DNA of 64,000 bases from JAHEFT01 sp963766195 (GCA_963766195.1 CAVXYY010000002.1:62001-126000); one strand, 5' to 3'; positions 45,455 to 54,392 are shown, counted from the stretch's first letter. The notes: a model not told the origin generated them from the letters alone. Numbers and translations are program-made.

Positions 45455-46627
45455 ATGAATATGCAACTGGTCACGGGTAACCACGCTGCCGGACACGCCA
45501 TGAGTATCGCCGGGGAGGCCAACCGCATTGCGCGCGGTTGCGTTTGCGGCATTTACCCCATCACACCCCAAACCGAGGTTGTTGAGTACGTGGCAAGGTT
45601 TCCGTTCTCCCGCGGGCGAGTGGTCCCGGTTGAGAGCGAGCACAGCGCGATGGGTGTGTGCATCGGCGCTGCCATAAACGGGGCCCGCTCGTTCACCGCG
45701 AGTTCCTCGAACGGCCTGGCTTACATGGCGGAAAACATCATGGTTGCGGCGTTCTATCGCCTGCCGATCGTGATGACGGCGGTGAACCGGACACTGGGTC
45801 CGCCCTGGAATATCTGGGCGGACCAGGGCGATACGCTGATGTTTCGCGATTTTGCCTGGATCCAGCTCTATTGTGATACTAACCAGGACGTGGCAGATAC
45901 CGCGTTGCTGGCTTTTCGCCTGGCGGAAGATGCCCGCGTGATGCTTCCGGTGATGGTTTGCATGGACGCCTTCATCACCTCTCACACGTCGATGGAAATC
46001 GAACTGCCGTCACAGGAGCAGGCCGATCGCTTCCTGCCGCCCTGCAGTATCCCGCATCGCCTGGACCCGCAGCATCCGGTCACGGTGGGCGGAATGACTT
46101 TTCCGCAGGAAACCCTCACCCATCGTATGGATCTCGATACAGCCATGCGCTCGGTTCCTGCCGTGCTGGAGGAGCACCTGGCAGGGTTCAAAGCGGTTCT
46201 CGACCGCGAGGTTTCCGGCGCCCTGACGGCCTGGCGCACCGAGGATGCGGACCGGATCCTGGTCGCATCGGGCACCATCTCGATCACGCTGAAAGATGTC
46301 ATCGACGAGTGGCGGGCTAAGGGGGAGAAAGTCGGGATGATCCGCATCAAGCTGTTCCGGCCGTTTCCGGTACAAGCGTTTATCGAACTTTGCGGCAATG
46401 CCCGCAAAATCGGCGTACTGGACAGGAATTACTCGGCAGGAACCGGCGGCGTTTTCTGGCAGGAAGTGCGGGCCTGCCTGCAGGGACAAGGTGACAGGCT
46501 GGTCCAGGGTTACCTCGCAGGAGTGGGTGGTACTGACGTGGTTCCGGAGACTGTGAACGAAGTCGTGCAGGACCTGACCCTGAGGTCCGAGGCGGGTGGC
46601 CCCGTCTGGATGGGGATTGATCAATGA
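45455..46627 (+). CDS. porA: 2-oxoacid:ferredoxin oxidoreductase alpha subunit
   Basis: 390 residues holding the POR pyrimidine-binding domain I and domain II. CGIYPITPQTEVVEYVARF and VESEHSAMGVCIGAAINGAR contain the catalytic/ThDP-contacting residues. SSNGLAYMAENIMVAAFYRL and MDAFITSHT continue the fold. TEDADRILVASGTISITLKD marks domain II, and GVLDRNYSAGTGGVFWQEV the end. It overlaps porB by 4 bases (ATGA). Together with beta it forms the ThDP catalytic core. Clean reading frame. Confidence 0.92.
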   Translation: MNMQLVTGNHAAGHAMSIAGEANRIARGCVCGIYPITPQTEVVEYVARFPFSRGRVVPVESEHSAMGVCIGAAINGARSFTASSSNGLAYMAENIMVAAFYRLPIVMTAVNRTLGPPWNIWADQGDTLMFRDFAWIQLYCDTNQDVADTALLAFRLAEDARVMLPVMVCMDAFITSHTSMEIELPSQEQADRFLPPCSIPHRLDPQHPVTVGGMTFPQETLTHRMDLDTAMRSVPAVLEEHLAGFKAVLDREVSGALTAWRTEDADRILVASGTISITLKDVIDEWRAKGEKVGMIRIKLFRPFPVQAFIELCGNARKIGVLDRNYSAGTGGVFWQEVRACLQGQGDRLVQGYLAGVGGTDVVPETVNEVVQDLTLRSEAGGPVWMGIDQ

Positions 46628-47523
46628 TGGACTCGGTCAGCAAGACTACAAAAACAGATTGCCTGCTCAGGCCGGGCAACACCAATTGTGGGGGTTGCGG
46701 CATGAGCATTGGCCTGACCATGCTGGGGCGGGCGCTGGCGGACGAACATTATTCGCTGGTCATTCCCGCCTGTTGCGGGATTGTCGCGGCAGGGGCATTT
46801 CCGACCACGGCCTACAGCGTTCCGGTGCTGGCTTCCACCTTCGCTTCCGCTCCCGCATTTGCCAGTGGCGTGGCCGCCGTCAACGATATGAATCCGGATG
46901 AGAGCGAAGGCCGCAGGCACGTGATCTGCTGGGCGGGAGATGGCGGCACCTACGATATCGGTATGGCCACCCTTTCCGCGGCTGCCGAGCGCAATGAAAA
47001 CCTGGTCTACATCTGCTACGACAACGAAATTTACGGCAATACCGGTGGGCAGCGCAGTTCAGCCACCCCGGCTTCAGCCAAAACCACCACGACACCGGGC
47101 GGGAAACACGAGGTCAAGAAGGAAATTATCGAAATCCTCGCGGCACACCGCATTCCTTACGCGGCGACGCTCTCGATTGCACACCCTGATGACTTCCGGG
47201 AGAAGATTCAAAAAGCGCTTGAGATAAAGGGGTTTCGATTTTTCCTGCTCCACGCACCCTGTCCGACCGGATGGAAGACGGAGCCGGCTGAATCGATTGA
47301 ACTGGTGAGCCTGGCGGTACGGAGCGGTGTTTTTCCGCTTTACGAGGTGTTTGGCGGGGTTGATTACCGGGTTAACGCTGAGCCGGATGGGACGGATCCA
47401 GCCCGTTACTGCGAAAAGCAGCGAAGGTTCACGGGGCAGGAAATCAATCTGCCGGCCCTGCGCAGGTCGTTGGAAAGCCGGACCAAGCGGTTGCGGCAGC
47501 TTGCCGGCCTTGAGGGTTGTTGA
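46624..47523 (+). CDS. porB: 2-oxoacid:ferredoxin oxidoreductase beta subunit (ThDP-binding)
   Basis: 299 residues. The Cys motif near the N-terminus (NTNCGGCGMSIGLTML) with CCGI and ICYD supplies ligands for the proximal [4Fe-4S] cluster. The ThDP-Mg motif is CWAGDGGTYDIGMATLSAAA followed by YDNEIYGNTGGQRSSATPA. Last gene of the operon; 11 bases separate its stop from the convergent secreted protein gene. With the Calvin operon on the other side, this region may serve carbon fixation or acetyl-CoA turnover. Confidence 0.93.
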   Translation: MMDSVSKTTKTDCLLRPGNTNCGGCGMSIGLTMLGRALADEHYSLVIPACCGIVAAGAFPTTAYSVPVLASTFASAPAFASGVAAVNDMNPDESEGRRHVICWAGDGGTYDIGMATLSAAAERNENLVYICYDNEIYGNTGGQRSSATPASAKTTTTPGGKHEVKKEIIEILAAHRIPYAATLSIAHPDDFREKIQKALEIKGFRFFLLHAPCPTGWKTEPAESIELVSLAVRSGVFPLYEVFGGVDYRVNAEPDGTDPARYCEKQRRFTGQEINLPALRRSLESRTKRLRQLAGLEGC

Positions 47524-47534
47524 AATCGGGCTGT

Positions 47535-48224
47535 TTACTTTGTAACCAGGTCGCCGGAATAAATCTTGCAAATATCCGGATCCACGGCGGCCATCTGATC
47601 CCTCAGTTCCTGGTCTTTGATCGAAAACGCATCCATTTCCGGCGCGTTTGCTTCCTTTACCTTTGAAGCACACTCCTCAAAGGTTGCCGTGTCCCAACCG
47701 GTATCCGGGCAGTCTGCCTTGATCCGCGCCGCGAGAGCCTTTTCTGCGCTCTTCCAGGCCGCTTCGTTGCTCCTGATTTCCTGCCGTAAAGCACTCTTTT
47801 TTGCTTCACACTGGCTGGCGTAACATTTTGGAACCGGCAAGCTGTCGATCGAGTAACCGATGTCTACGTAGAATTCCTGAAAGCGATTTCGAAACAGGTC
47901 TTTTCCGGATGTTTTATACAGGTTCAGGTTTACGCGCGCTTTTTTTTCCGCATCGACATATCCGGTCGGGTTGTGCGTTTCGATAACTTTATGCGTGTCC
48001 GGATCGAGCCTTTCGATACACATTGCCCAGTAAACAGACCCCGGGCAGGAGTTCTGGATGACAATGTCGTAACTGGTGAACTGATCCGAAACATGGCTTT
48101 TACCCCATACTTTATAACTCATGCAGGAAAAGTCGACTTCGGCTGCCTGGGCCGAAATCGCGCCGTTCAGCGAACAACACAGGATCAGGAAAATGGGAAA
48201 ACCGTATTTTTTCTGCTTTGTCAT
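47535..48224 (-). CDS. secreted cysteine-rich protein of unknown function
   Basis: 229 residues with signal peptide (IFLILCCSLNGAISAQAAE). The mature protein has eight cysteines (SC, NSC, MC, KC, QC, DC, EC, IC), an even number that suggests four disulfides. Its second half is charged and helical (KKSALRQEIRSNEAAWKSAE). It follows gph on the same strand with 35 bases between. A 12-bp perfect inverted repeat buries its start codon. No family recognised. It could ride on the cbb transcript or be separated from it by that hairpin. Confidence 0.7.
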   Translation of the reverse strand: MTKQKKYGFPIFLILCCSLNGAISAQAAEVDFSCMSYKVWGKSHVSDQFTSYDIVIQNSCPGSVYWAMCIERLDPDTHKVIETHNPTGYVDAEKKARVNLNLYKTSGKDLFRNRFQEFYVDIGYSIDSLPVPKCYASQCEAKKSALRQEIRSNEAAWKSAEKALAARIKADCPDTGWDTATFEECASKVKEANAPEMDAFSIKDQELRDQMAAVDPDICKIYSGDLVTK

Positions 48225-48251
48225 AGTAGGGCTCCTTCAGAGCCCTACTAT
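48223..48251 (-). promoter_or_regulatory. 12-bp hairpin over the Shine-Dalgarno and start codon of the secreted protein gene
   Basis: Arms ATAGTAGGGCTC and GAGCCCTACTAT with a 5-base loop. On the mRNA the AAGGAG lies in the loop and right arm, and AU of the AUG closes the stem. No U-tract follows, so it is a poor terminator but a good candidate for translational masking or an RNA-binding site. Confidence 0.6.
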
Positions 48252-48259
48252 ATCAAAGC

Positions 48260-48973
48260 TCAGGCGCTTTGGCGTAACGGCGGATAGGGCGGAATGCTGG
48301 AAGGAATATCTGCGAGCCCTGCTACCACGTAGTCGGCGCCGAGAGAGACCGCAGGCACCCCGGTATAACCGTCCGGAACGAGTATCACCGGCACGTTTGC
48401 AGCCCTGGCGGCACCGACATCTGCAGCCGAATCGCCGATCATGATGGCGTCCTCCGGGCGGGCACCCAGTTCCTGCAGACAGGTCAGCAAGGGTAGCGAA
48501 TGCGGCTTCTTCCTGCTGGTGGAATCCCCGCCGATGACGCTGCCGAAATACCCTTTGATATCAAGTGCATCCAGGATCAACCGGGTCACCGAAACGGGCT
48601 TGTTGGTGCACAATCCCTGCTTGACTCCGGCATGGTAATAATGCTCCAGCACTTCACGCGCATGCGGAACCAGGTGGGTGCTCCGGGTGGCGCAGGCGGA
48701 ATAGATCTCGATGAACCGCGGCAGCAGCGCTTCGATGGCAGCCAGGTCGAGGGGCGTTCCGGAAGCCCGGAAGCCCCTTTCGATCAGTTTGGCGACACCG
48801 TCACCGATCATCGGCCGTACCTTGTCCACCGGGTGTCCTTGCTGACCTCGCTCATTGAGCAGGGCGTTCAGTGCGGTGGCCAGGTCGGGCGCCGATTCCA
48901 CCAGGGTCCCGTCGAGGTCCCAGATGATGGCAGCGGGATATATGCCTGTTGCGGTATGCTCAGGCTGCGACAT
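48260..48973 (-). CDS. gph: phosphoglycolate phosphatase (HAD family)
   Basis: 237 residues from ATG 48973, chosen because GGAGG is about 10 bases upstream and the HAD motif follows promptly; the open frame upstream lies within cbbM. Motif I is IWDLDGTLVESAPDLATALN with the nucleophile Asp. Motif II Thr is in GLCTNKPVSVTR, and motifs III/IV are SRKKPHSLPLL and AIMIGDSAADVGAA. It removes phosphate from 2-phosphoglycolate, the toxic oxygenase product of RuBisCO (CbbZ role). It overlaps the cbbM 3' end by 14 bases, hence coupled. Confidence 0.92.
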   Translation of the reverse strand: MSQPEHTATGIYPAAIIWDLDGTLVESAPDLATALNALLNERGQQGHPVDKVRPMIGDGVAKLIERGFRASGTPLDLAAIEALLPRFIEIYSACATRSTHLVPHAREVLEHYYHAGVKQGLCTNKPVSVTRLILDALDIKGYFGSVIGGDSTSRKKPHSLPLLTCLQELGARPEDAIMIGDSAADVGAARAANVPVILVPDGYTGVPAVSLGADYVVAGLADIPSSIPPYPPLRQSA

Positions 48974-50342
48974 CGAGCGAGTCCCTCCATCCGGGGTAGA
49001 GTTTGTCTGCATCGCCAGGGAAGCTCTCGAAGGCCCGCGCGAACTCACGGTGCTCGCGGGCAAACGCAACGGGATCGTCGCCTGCACGCCAGCACATTTC
49101 AGCCTGGCGAAGCGAGGTAGCCCCGGCAGCTGCGCCATCGATGTGGCCATAACAGCCTCCACCCGCGGTGAGGATCAGGTTGGAATGCCCGAGATTGTCG
49201 AAAAATCCGGGCAGGCGAAGTGCGTTCATGCCGCCGGAAATGATCGGCGTGGTCGGGCGCATACCCTGCCATTCCTGGTGGTAAAACGGCCCGTCCGCGC
49301 TGTCCCGTTCGATCATGTAGGCGATATTCCGGTCGTCCACTTCACCCTCCATCTTGCCATGGCTCATCGTGCCGACATGAATGCCGGAAGCGCCCTGCAG
49401 TCGTGACATCTTGGCCAGCACGAAGGCTGTGTAACCCCTCTGGGTCTGGGGCGAGGTCACAGCGCCATGCCCGGCGCGATGGTAATGCAGGTACTGGTTC
49501 GGAAAATGCCGCCTCGCGGTCGTGATGGCGGTCGGGCCGGCCACGTACCCGTCGACCAGGAACGCCACGTGGTCGGCATTCTCGGCAAACGTCTCGAGGA
49601 TGAATTCACCTCTTGCGATGATCTCGCGGTAGTCATCCGCGGTAATGTTTGCCGAGAACAGCTTTGCTTGCCCGGTGTCGTCCTGGGCGCGGCGCATCGA
49701 ATCGGCAACGGCGATGATGGTTTCCTTGAGCCTGGCGAAGACCTGGTTGCCCTGGGGTTCGTCGTTCTTGATGAAATCCCCGCCCAGCCAGAAATCATAG
49801 GCGGCTTTTGCGAAGGGCTGTGGCCTCAGTCCGAGTTTGGGTTTGATAATGGTGCCGACGATGAAACCACCGTCCACGACCGGCCTGCCCAGTACGCGCC
49901 ACAGGTCGGAAATGTCGGTAGCGGGGCCGTCGTACAGGCGCAGGTATTCCGGCGGCATCCAGAAATCGTACATCTTGGCGTATTCCACGTCGCCCATGCC
50001 CTGGTTGTTGCCGATCGTCAACGTCAGGAAAGAAGCCAGCATGGCCCGGCCATCGATCATGTTACGGTCGAACAGGTCGTTGGGGTAGGCGATCTTCATG
50101 ATTTCTTTTTTCTCGTCGATTTCGTAAACCAGGGCGTCGACGCTTCGTGTGAAGTCATCCGTAGTGGAAACGGAAACATTGGTGCCAGTGGAGGATTCCG
50201 CTGCAAAATGCGCTGCGGTTTCCAGGTAATTTCCAAAGCCGGGTTTGGGTTTCATGATATAGGCGCAGAGGACGTGTTTGCCCCCGGCCATCAGGTCTTC
50301 TTCGCGCAATGCGAGGTTTGCGTAGCGGTTGGATTGGTCCAT
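48960..50342 (-). CDS. cbbM: form II ribulose-1,5-bisphosphate carboxylase/oxygenase
   Basis: 460 residues, the form II length, with no small-subunit gene nearby. Catalytic and metal residues are in GTIIKPKLGLRPQPFAKAAY, GGDFIKNDEPQGNQ (the carbamylated Lys with Asp-Glu), YLHYHRAGHGAVTSPQTQRG, IHVGTMSHGKMEG and ISGGMNALRLPGFFDNLGH. It fixes CO2 onto RuBP in the cytoplasm. Form II enzymes suit high-CO2, low-oxygen niches. It lies 22 bases after prk in the order fbp-prk-cbbM-gph. The frame is clean. Confidence 0.97.
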   Translation of the reverse strand: MDQSNRYANLALREEDLMAGGKHVLCAYIMKPKPGFGNYLETAAHFAAESSTGTNVSVSTTDDFTRSVDALVYEIDEKKEIMKIAYPNDLFDRNMIDGRAMLASFLTLTIGNNQGMGDVEYAKMYDFWMPPEYLRLYDGPATDISDLWRVLGRPVVDGGFIVGTIIKPKLGLRPQPFAKAAYDFWLGGDFIKNDEPQGNQVFARLKETIIAVADSMRRAQDDTGQAKLFSANITADDYREIIARGEFILETFAENADHVAFLVDGYVAGPTAITTARRHFPNQYLHYHRAGHGAVTSPQTQRGYTAFVLAKMSRLQGASGIHVGTMSHGKMEGEVDDRNIAYMIERDSADGPFYHQEWQGMRPTTPIISGGMNALRLPGFFDNLGHSNLILTAGGGCYGHIDGAAAGATSLRQAEMCWRAGDDPVAFAREHREFARAFESFPGDADKLYPGWRDSLDVAA

Positions 50343-50364
50343 GGTGCTCTCCTTATAGTGTTTG

Positions 50365-51281
50365 TCAGGCGGATTTCTGTACGGCCTGGATATTTTTGCG
50401 CGGTCCGCCTGCGCGGCGGCTGCGCTCCATGAGTTGCATGATCATCGGGGTAAGAATCAGCTGCATCGCCAGGTCCAGCTTGCCTCCAGGGATGACGATC
50501 GAGTTTGCCCGCGACATGAAACTGTCGTGAATCATCGAGGTAAGGTAGGAAAAATCGATGCCCCGTGGATTCGCAAACCGGATCACGACCATTGATTCAT
50601 CCGGAGTGGGAATCCAGCGCGCAATGAAGGCATTGGATGTATCCACGGTAGGCACCCTCTGGAAGTTGATATCGGTTTGCGAAAACTGCGGGCAGATATA
50701 ATCGAGGTAGTCGGGCATCCGGCGCAGGATGGTGTCCTTGATGGCCTCGTGGGAGTAACCCGCGGTCCATTTTGTCGCGGTGGATTTTCTGGATCCATTC
50801 CAGGTTAACGACCGGCACCACGCCGATTTTCAGGTCGCAATGCTGAGCGACGTTGATGTTGTCGGTAACCACGGCACCGTGCAGTCCTTCGTAGAACAAT
50901 ACTTCGGTTTCCGGGCTGATGTCTTCCCATTCTGAGAACGTGCCGGGCGGCGTGCCGTAGAGCTTTTCCTCGGCTTCGTCGTGAACGTAGTGACGGGTTT
51001 TTCCGGTTCCCGTCTCACCAAAGTCGCGGAAAACAGTTTCCAGTTCCTGCAGCAGGTTGGCTTGCGGGCCAAAATGGCTGAAGTGGTTGTTGCCCTTTTT
51101 CGCCTCATCGCTCATGACCCGCTTCATTTCCGCGCGGTCGTAACGGTGAAACGCGTCGCCATCGATGAACGATGCAGTGATGCGCTCCCGGTTGAAAATC
51201 CTCTGAAAGGTTTTTTTGACCGAGGTGGTTCCAGCGCCGGATGATCCGGTTACAGAAATAATAGGGATGTTTTACTGACAT
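50365..51281 (-). CDS. prk: phosphoribulokinase (two frameshifts)
   Basis: About 304 residues after repair; makes RuBP from ribulose-5-phosphate and ATP. ATG 51281 with GGAG upstream. The P-loop GSSGAGTTSVKKTF appears only after removing one base at 51263, which joins MSVKHP to IISVTG. Then FIDGDAFHRYDRAEMKRVM (substrate-binding Asp and Arg) and FYEGLHGAVVTDNINVAQHC follow. A second extra base near 50760 separates RDKMDRG from YSHEAIKDTILRRMPDYLDY. The C-terminal FANPRGIDFSYLTSMIHDSF is typical of the proteobacterial type I enzyme. It sits between fbp and cbbM. Confidence 0.92.
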
Positions 51282-51297
51282 GTTATGTCTCCAGAAA

Positions 51298-52349
51298 TCA
51301 GCCGGTCCGGAACAAACCGCGGTTACCGAACAGCTGTGAGCGCTCCTGCGCCGGGTGAACTTCGAGGTAGTAATGATTGAGCAATTCGACCTCGTTGCGC
51401 GAACCGAATATCAGCGGTGTGCGCTGGTGAATATCAGTCGGTTCGACATCAAGGATCCGCTGTTCGCCGGTGCTTGCAGCGCCGCCGGCCTGCTCGACCA
51501 GGAATGCGATGGGGTTACACTCGTAGGCCAGGCGCAAACGACCGCTTCGGTAAGCTTCCCGGCGGTCGCCGGGGTAAAGAAAGATGCCTCCCGCGAACCA
51601 TGATCCGGTGGCATTCCGCAACCAGGGAAGCAATCCAGCGGGTGTTGTAGTTCTTTCCGTGCGGGCCTTCGGCGCCTTCCAGGCAGTCGTCAATGTAGGC
51701 CCTGATGTGTCCGTCCCAGCGACGGAAGTTGGACGTATTTATCGCGAATTCGTTGGTTTCCGCGGGAATCGAAATATGCGGTGCGGTCAGGCAGAACTCG
51801 CCGGTGTCAGGATTCAGTGTAAAAATATGTGTTCCCGATCCCAGCGTCATGACCAGGGCCGTTTGCGGGCCGTAGATGACGTAGCCGGCAGCCAGCTGGT
51901 GAGCACCCTTCTGGAGAAAACAGTCGGATTCGGCTTCTCCCTTGTCACATTTCATTGGCATGATCGAAAAAATCGTGCCGACGGAGACGTTGGTGTCGAT
52001 ATTCGATGACCCGTCCAGTGGATCGATCGCCACGTAAAGAGGCGCGCCCGGGTTCATGGGTAAGGGCAGGTCCAGTCTCCTCCGACGCGAGGTAAGCGAC
52101 CGGGGCGTTGAGCAGTTCTTCGATGACCAGTTCGTTGGCCCGAATGTCCAGTTCCAACTGTGTGTCGCCGTCCACATTCTGCCCGTGGCGGGCGCCCAGC
52201 CGGCCTGCCAGCGGGCCCAGTGCAATGATTTCCGCGATGGCGCAGCAGGATTCAGCAAGGGCCAGCAGAGTGACGGCTACGGCCTCGCGCATCTCGTCGC
52301 GAGCGGCCCAGTTTTTCAGGTATCGCTTTAACGGCTCGTGCTCAGTCAT
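51298..52349 (-). CDS. fbp: class I fructose-1,6-bisphosphatase (two frameshifts)
   Basis: About 349 residues; hydrolyses FBP to F6P for gluconeogenesis and RuBP regeneration. ATG 52349 has GGGAGGG about 10 bases upstream. The N-terminus has the AMP-site-like helices and GDTQLELDIRANELVIEELL. The metal site is LYVAIDPLDGSSNIDTNVSV. The substrate region is YVIYGPQTALVMTLGSGTH and GGIFLYPGDRREAYRSGRLR. An extra base near 52078 follows YLASEE and another near 51590 precedes GGIFLYPG. Lead enzyme gene of the cbb operon, 133 bases after the LuxR-type regulator. Confidence 0.91.
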
Positions 52350-52482
52350 CTTGCAGGCCCTCCCGGACTCGCCTGTCGTTCTGTTCAGTCTGGACCACGG
52401 GCCTTGACGCCGGGAACATCCTTCGGGAGGGGGGGATTGGATTATTCGGGTGGGATAAATCCCACCCCTTGCTAGGGTGGTT

Positions 52483-53102
52483 TCAGGACTGCAGGTACAG
52501 GGAGATCGCCTGGCTGCGGCTGTTAACGCCCAGCTTCTGAAACAGGTTCCTGACATGGAACTTGATGGTGTTCAGTGAGACTCCGAGATCCCTGGCGATT
52601 TGCTTGTTGGTCCTGCCGGAGGAAAGGTCCGACAGCACCTCCATCTCGCGGCGGGTCAGGGTGGACAGGGGGTTTTCATAAACCGACCGGACATCCATGT
52701 ACGGGAAATACCATGCGTCCCTGTGGCGACCGTGGCGATCGTGTCCAGCAGGACAGCGGGTTGTTCGCTCTTGGATACAAAAGCCGCTCCGCCATGCGTC
52801 ATGACCTGTGCAGGTACGGACTTGTTTTCATCCCCCGTGTAGACGACGATCCGGGGCGGATGATCAACTGCGTTCAGGTGGTCAAGAATGAAGCGGCCAT
52901 CGCAAGGACCGATGATCCAACCAATGACACCGACGTCAATGGGTGTCTGGTCCACCTGGCGCAAAAAATCCTCGCAGTCCGGCGCAACAAAAACCAGCTC
53001 AAAACGGTCGTCCTCTGATAGCAGGTGTTTCAGGGCCGCGTGCATCAGCGGATTCTTATCCGCCAGGCCAACGCGAATCGGTTTGCTTGGTGCTTGGTTC
53101 AT
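52483..53102 (-). CDS. LuxR/NarL-type regulator with degenerate receiver, upstream of the cbb genes (one frameshift)
   Basis: About 206 residues. The N-terminal half has a receiver fold (IRVGLADKNPLMHAALKHLL; IVVYTGDENK; AAFVSKSEQPAVLLDTI). The second acidic residue is Lys (ADKN) and the phosphoacceptor position reads VIGWIIGP, with Gly in place of Asp, so phosphorylation is not expected. The conserved Thr and Lys remain. The C-terminal HTH is LTRREMEVLSDLSSGRTNKQ with SLNTIKFHVRNLFQKLGV. The frame changes near 52710; adding one base joins VATGTHG to YFPYMDVRSVYEN. It lies directly before fbp-prk-cbbM on the same strand, where a LysR-type CbbR is usual, so it is a candidate cbb regulator. Confidence 0.8.
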
Positions 53103-53136
53103 CCGGTTTATTGTACCGTTACCCTGTAAAAAAGGC

Positions 53137-53607
53137 CTAGCGCCCCTTCATGATGCGGCCTTTTTGCCGTTCCCAGTCGCGGTCTTTCTCGGTTTTACGC
53201 TTGTCGTGCTGCCTTTTGCCCTTGGCCAGCCCGATCTCGACTTTTACCTTGCCCCGGGACCAGTACATCGCGGTGGGAATGACCGTATATCCACGCCGGT
53301 CAACCGCCGCGGACAGTTGATCGATTTCACGCCGCTGCAGAAGGAGTTTTCGCGTTCGGAGCGGATCGGGACTGATGTGCGTCGATACGGTCGGCAGTGG
53401 ATTGAGCAGGCAGCCGAACAGGAAAGCTTCGTTGTCCTTCAACAAGACATAACTGTCTGAAAACTGTATCCGGCCCGCTCGCAGGGATTTGACTTCCCAG
53501 CCCTCGAGCGCGATTCCGGCCTCGAGCCGCTCTTCTATGTGGTATTCAAAACGCGCGCGCTTGTTAACCGCGATCGTCTTTTTACCGCTTGCTTTCACGT
53601 CATTCAT
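53137..53607 (-). CDS. smpB: SsrA-binding protein SmpB
   Basis: 156 residues from ATG 53607 (MNDVKASGKKTIAVNKRARF). Recognised by YHIEERLEAGIALEGWEVKS, LKDNEAFLFGCLL, RRGYTVIPTAMYWSRGKVKV and the basic tail KGKRQHDKRKTEKDRDWERQ that enters the ribosomal decoding centre. Works with the tmRNA encoded at 42.7-43.0 kb. It is divergent from ratA, as in Pseudomonas. It ends 35 bases before the LuxR-type regulator gene. Confidence 0.95.
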   Translation of the reverse strand: MNDVKASGKKTIAVNKRARFEYHIEERLEAGIALEGWEVKSLRAGRIQFSDSYVLLKDNEAFLFGCLLNPLPTVSTHISPDPLRTRKLLLQRREIDQLSAAVDRRGYTVIPTAMYWSRGKVKVEIGLAKGKRQHDKRKTEKDRDWERQKGRIMKGR

Positions 53608-53689
53608 ATTGCTGCCTATTCTACGTTCTGTGGCACCGCTCATGCTATGCTTGCCGCGATTTAAACCAACCTTTTGACGACGAAACTGC

Positions 53690-54121
53690 ATGGAAATCAG
53701 GCGCACCGCACTTGTTCTTCATCCGGCCATGGACATGTTCCGACTGGTCCAGGATGTGCCGGCGTACCCTGAATTCCTCTCCTGGTGCGTGAGCGCCGAG
53801 GTGCACGAGCAGACCCCGGAACACCAGTTGGCCTCACTGGTGGTAAAGGTCAGCGGCATTACGCAGGCATTTACTACCCGAAATCGCCTGGTCACGGGCG
53901 AGCGGCTGACGCTTTCCCTGGTGGACGGCCCCTTTCAACACCTGTCGGGCGAGTGGTTGTTCGATCCCCTGGGCGACAAGGGCAGCAAAGTGACACTGGT
54001 GCTGAACTTCGACTTCTCCAGCAGGGTCCTTTCATCGGCATTTCGGCGCGGTTTTACGCGTATCGCGGATCGTTTGGTCTATGAGTTCAGCAAGCGGGCG
54101 GACGACATCTATGGAAATTGA
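53690..54121 (+). CDS. ratA: RatA/Coq10-type START-domain protein
   Basis: 143 residues. MEIRRTALVLHPAMDMFRLV and QDVPAYPEFLSWCVSAEV are the family signature. A single SRPBCC lipid-binding fold ends in RGFTRIADRLVYEFSKRADD. Named RatA after a report of ribosome-association toxicity in E. coli, while homologues act as ubiquinone-binding Coq10 proteins; the second role is as plausible here. It overlaps ratB by 11 bases. Confidence 0.92.
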   Translation: MEIRRTALVLHPAMDMFRLVQDVPAYPEFLSWCVSAEVHEQTPEHQLASLVVKVSGITQAFTTRNRLVTGERLTLSLVDGPFQHLSGEWLFDPLGDKGSKVTLVLNFDFSSRVLSSAFRRGFTRIADRLVYEFSKRADDIYGN

Positions 54122-54392
54122 GGTCGCCTATGCAACTGCGGAAAAGCAGGTGCTGCTCAAATTCGAGGCGCCGGCCGGTTGCAGCGTGGCTGATGCGATC
54201 GAATTATCCGGTATCCGGTCGGAATTTCCGAATATCGAAATCAATCCCATGGCGCTGGGTGTTTTCAGCCGCAAAGTCAAGCCGGAGCACATCCTGCGCG
54301 ACGGCGACCGCGTCGAAATTTACCGCCCCCTGATTGCCGATCCGAAGGAAATGAGGAAGCAACGCGCCCTGCGTGATGCAAAACCGCGTTAA
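54111..54392 (+). CDS. ratB: RatB/RnfH-family ubiquitin-like protein
   Basis: 93 residues from ATG 54111 inside the end of ratA. A beta-grasp fold is suggested by MEIEVAYATAEKQVLLKFEA, the central GVFSRKVKPEHILRDGDRVE and the end IYRPLIADPKEMRKQRAL. Function unknown; conserved partner of ratA. Its stop overlaps the convergent bamE stop by 4 bases. Confidence 0.9.
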   Translation: MEIEVAYATAEKQVLLKFEAPAGCSVADAIELSGIRSEFPNIEINPMALGVFSRKVKPEHILRDGDRVEIYRPLIADPKEMRKQRALRDAKPR

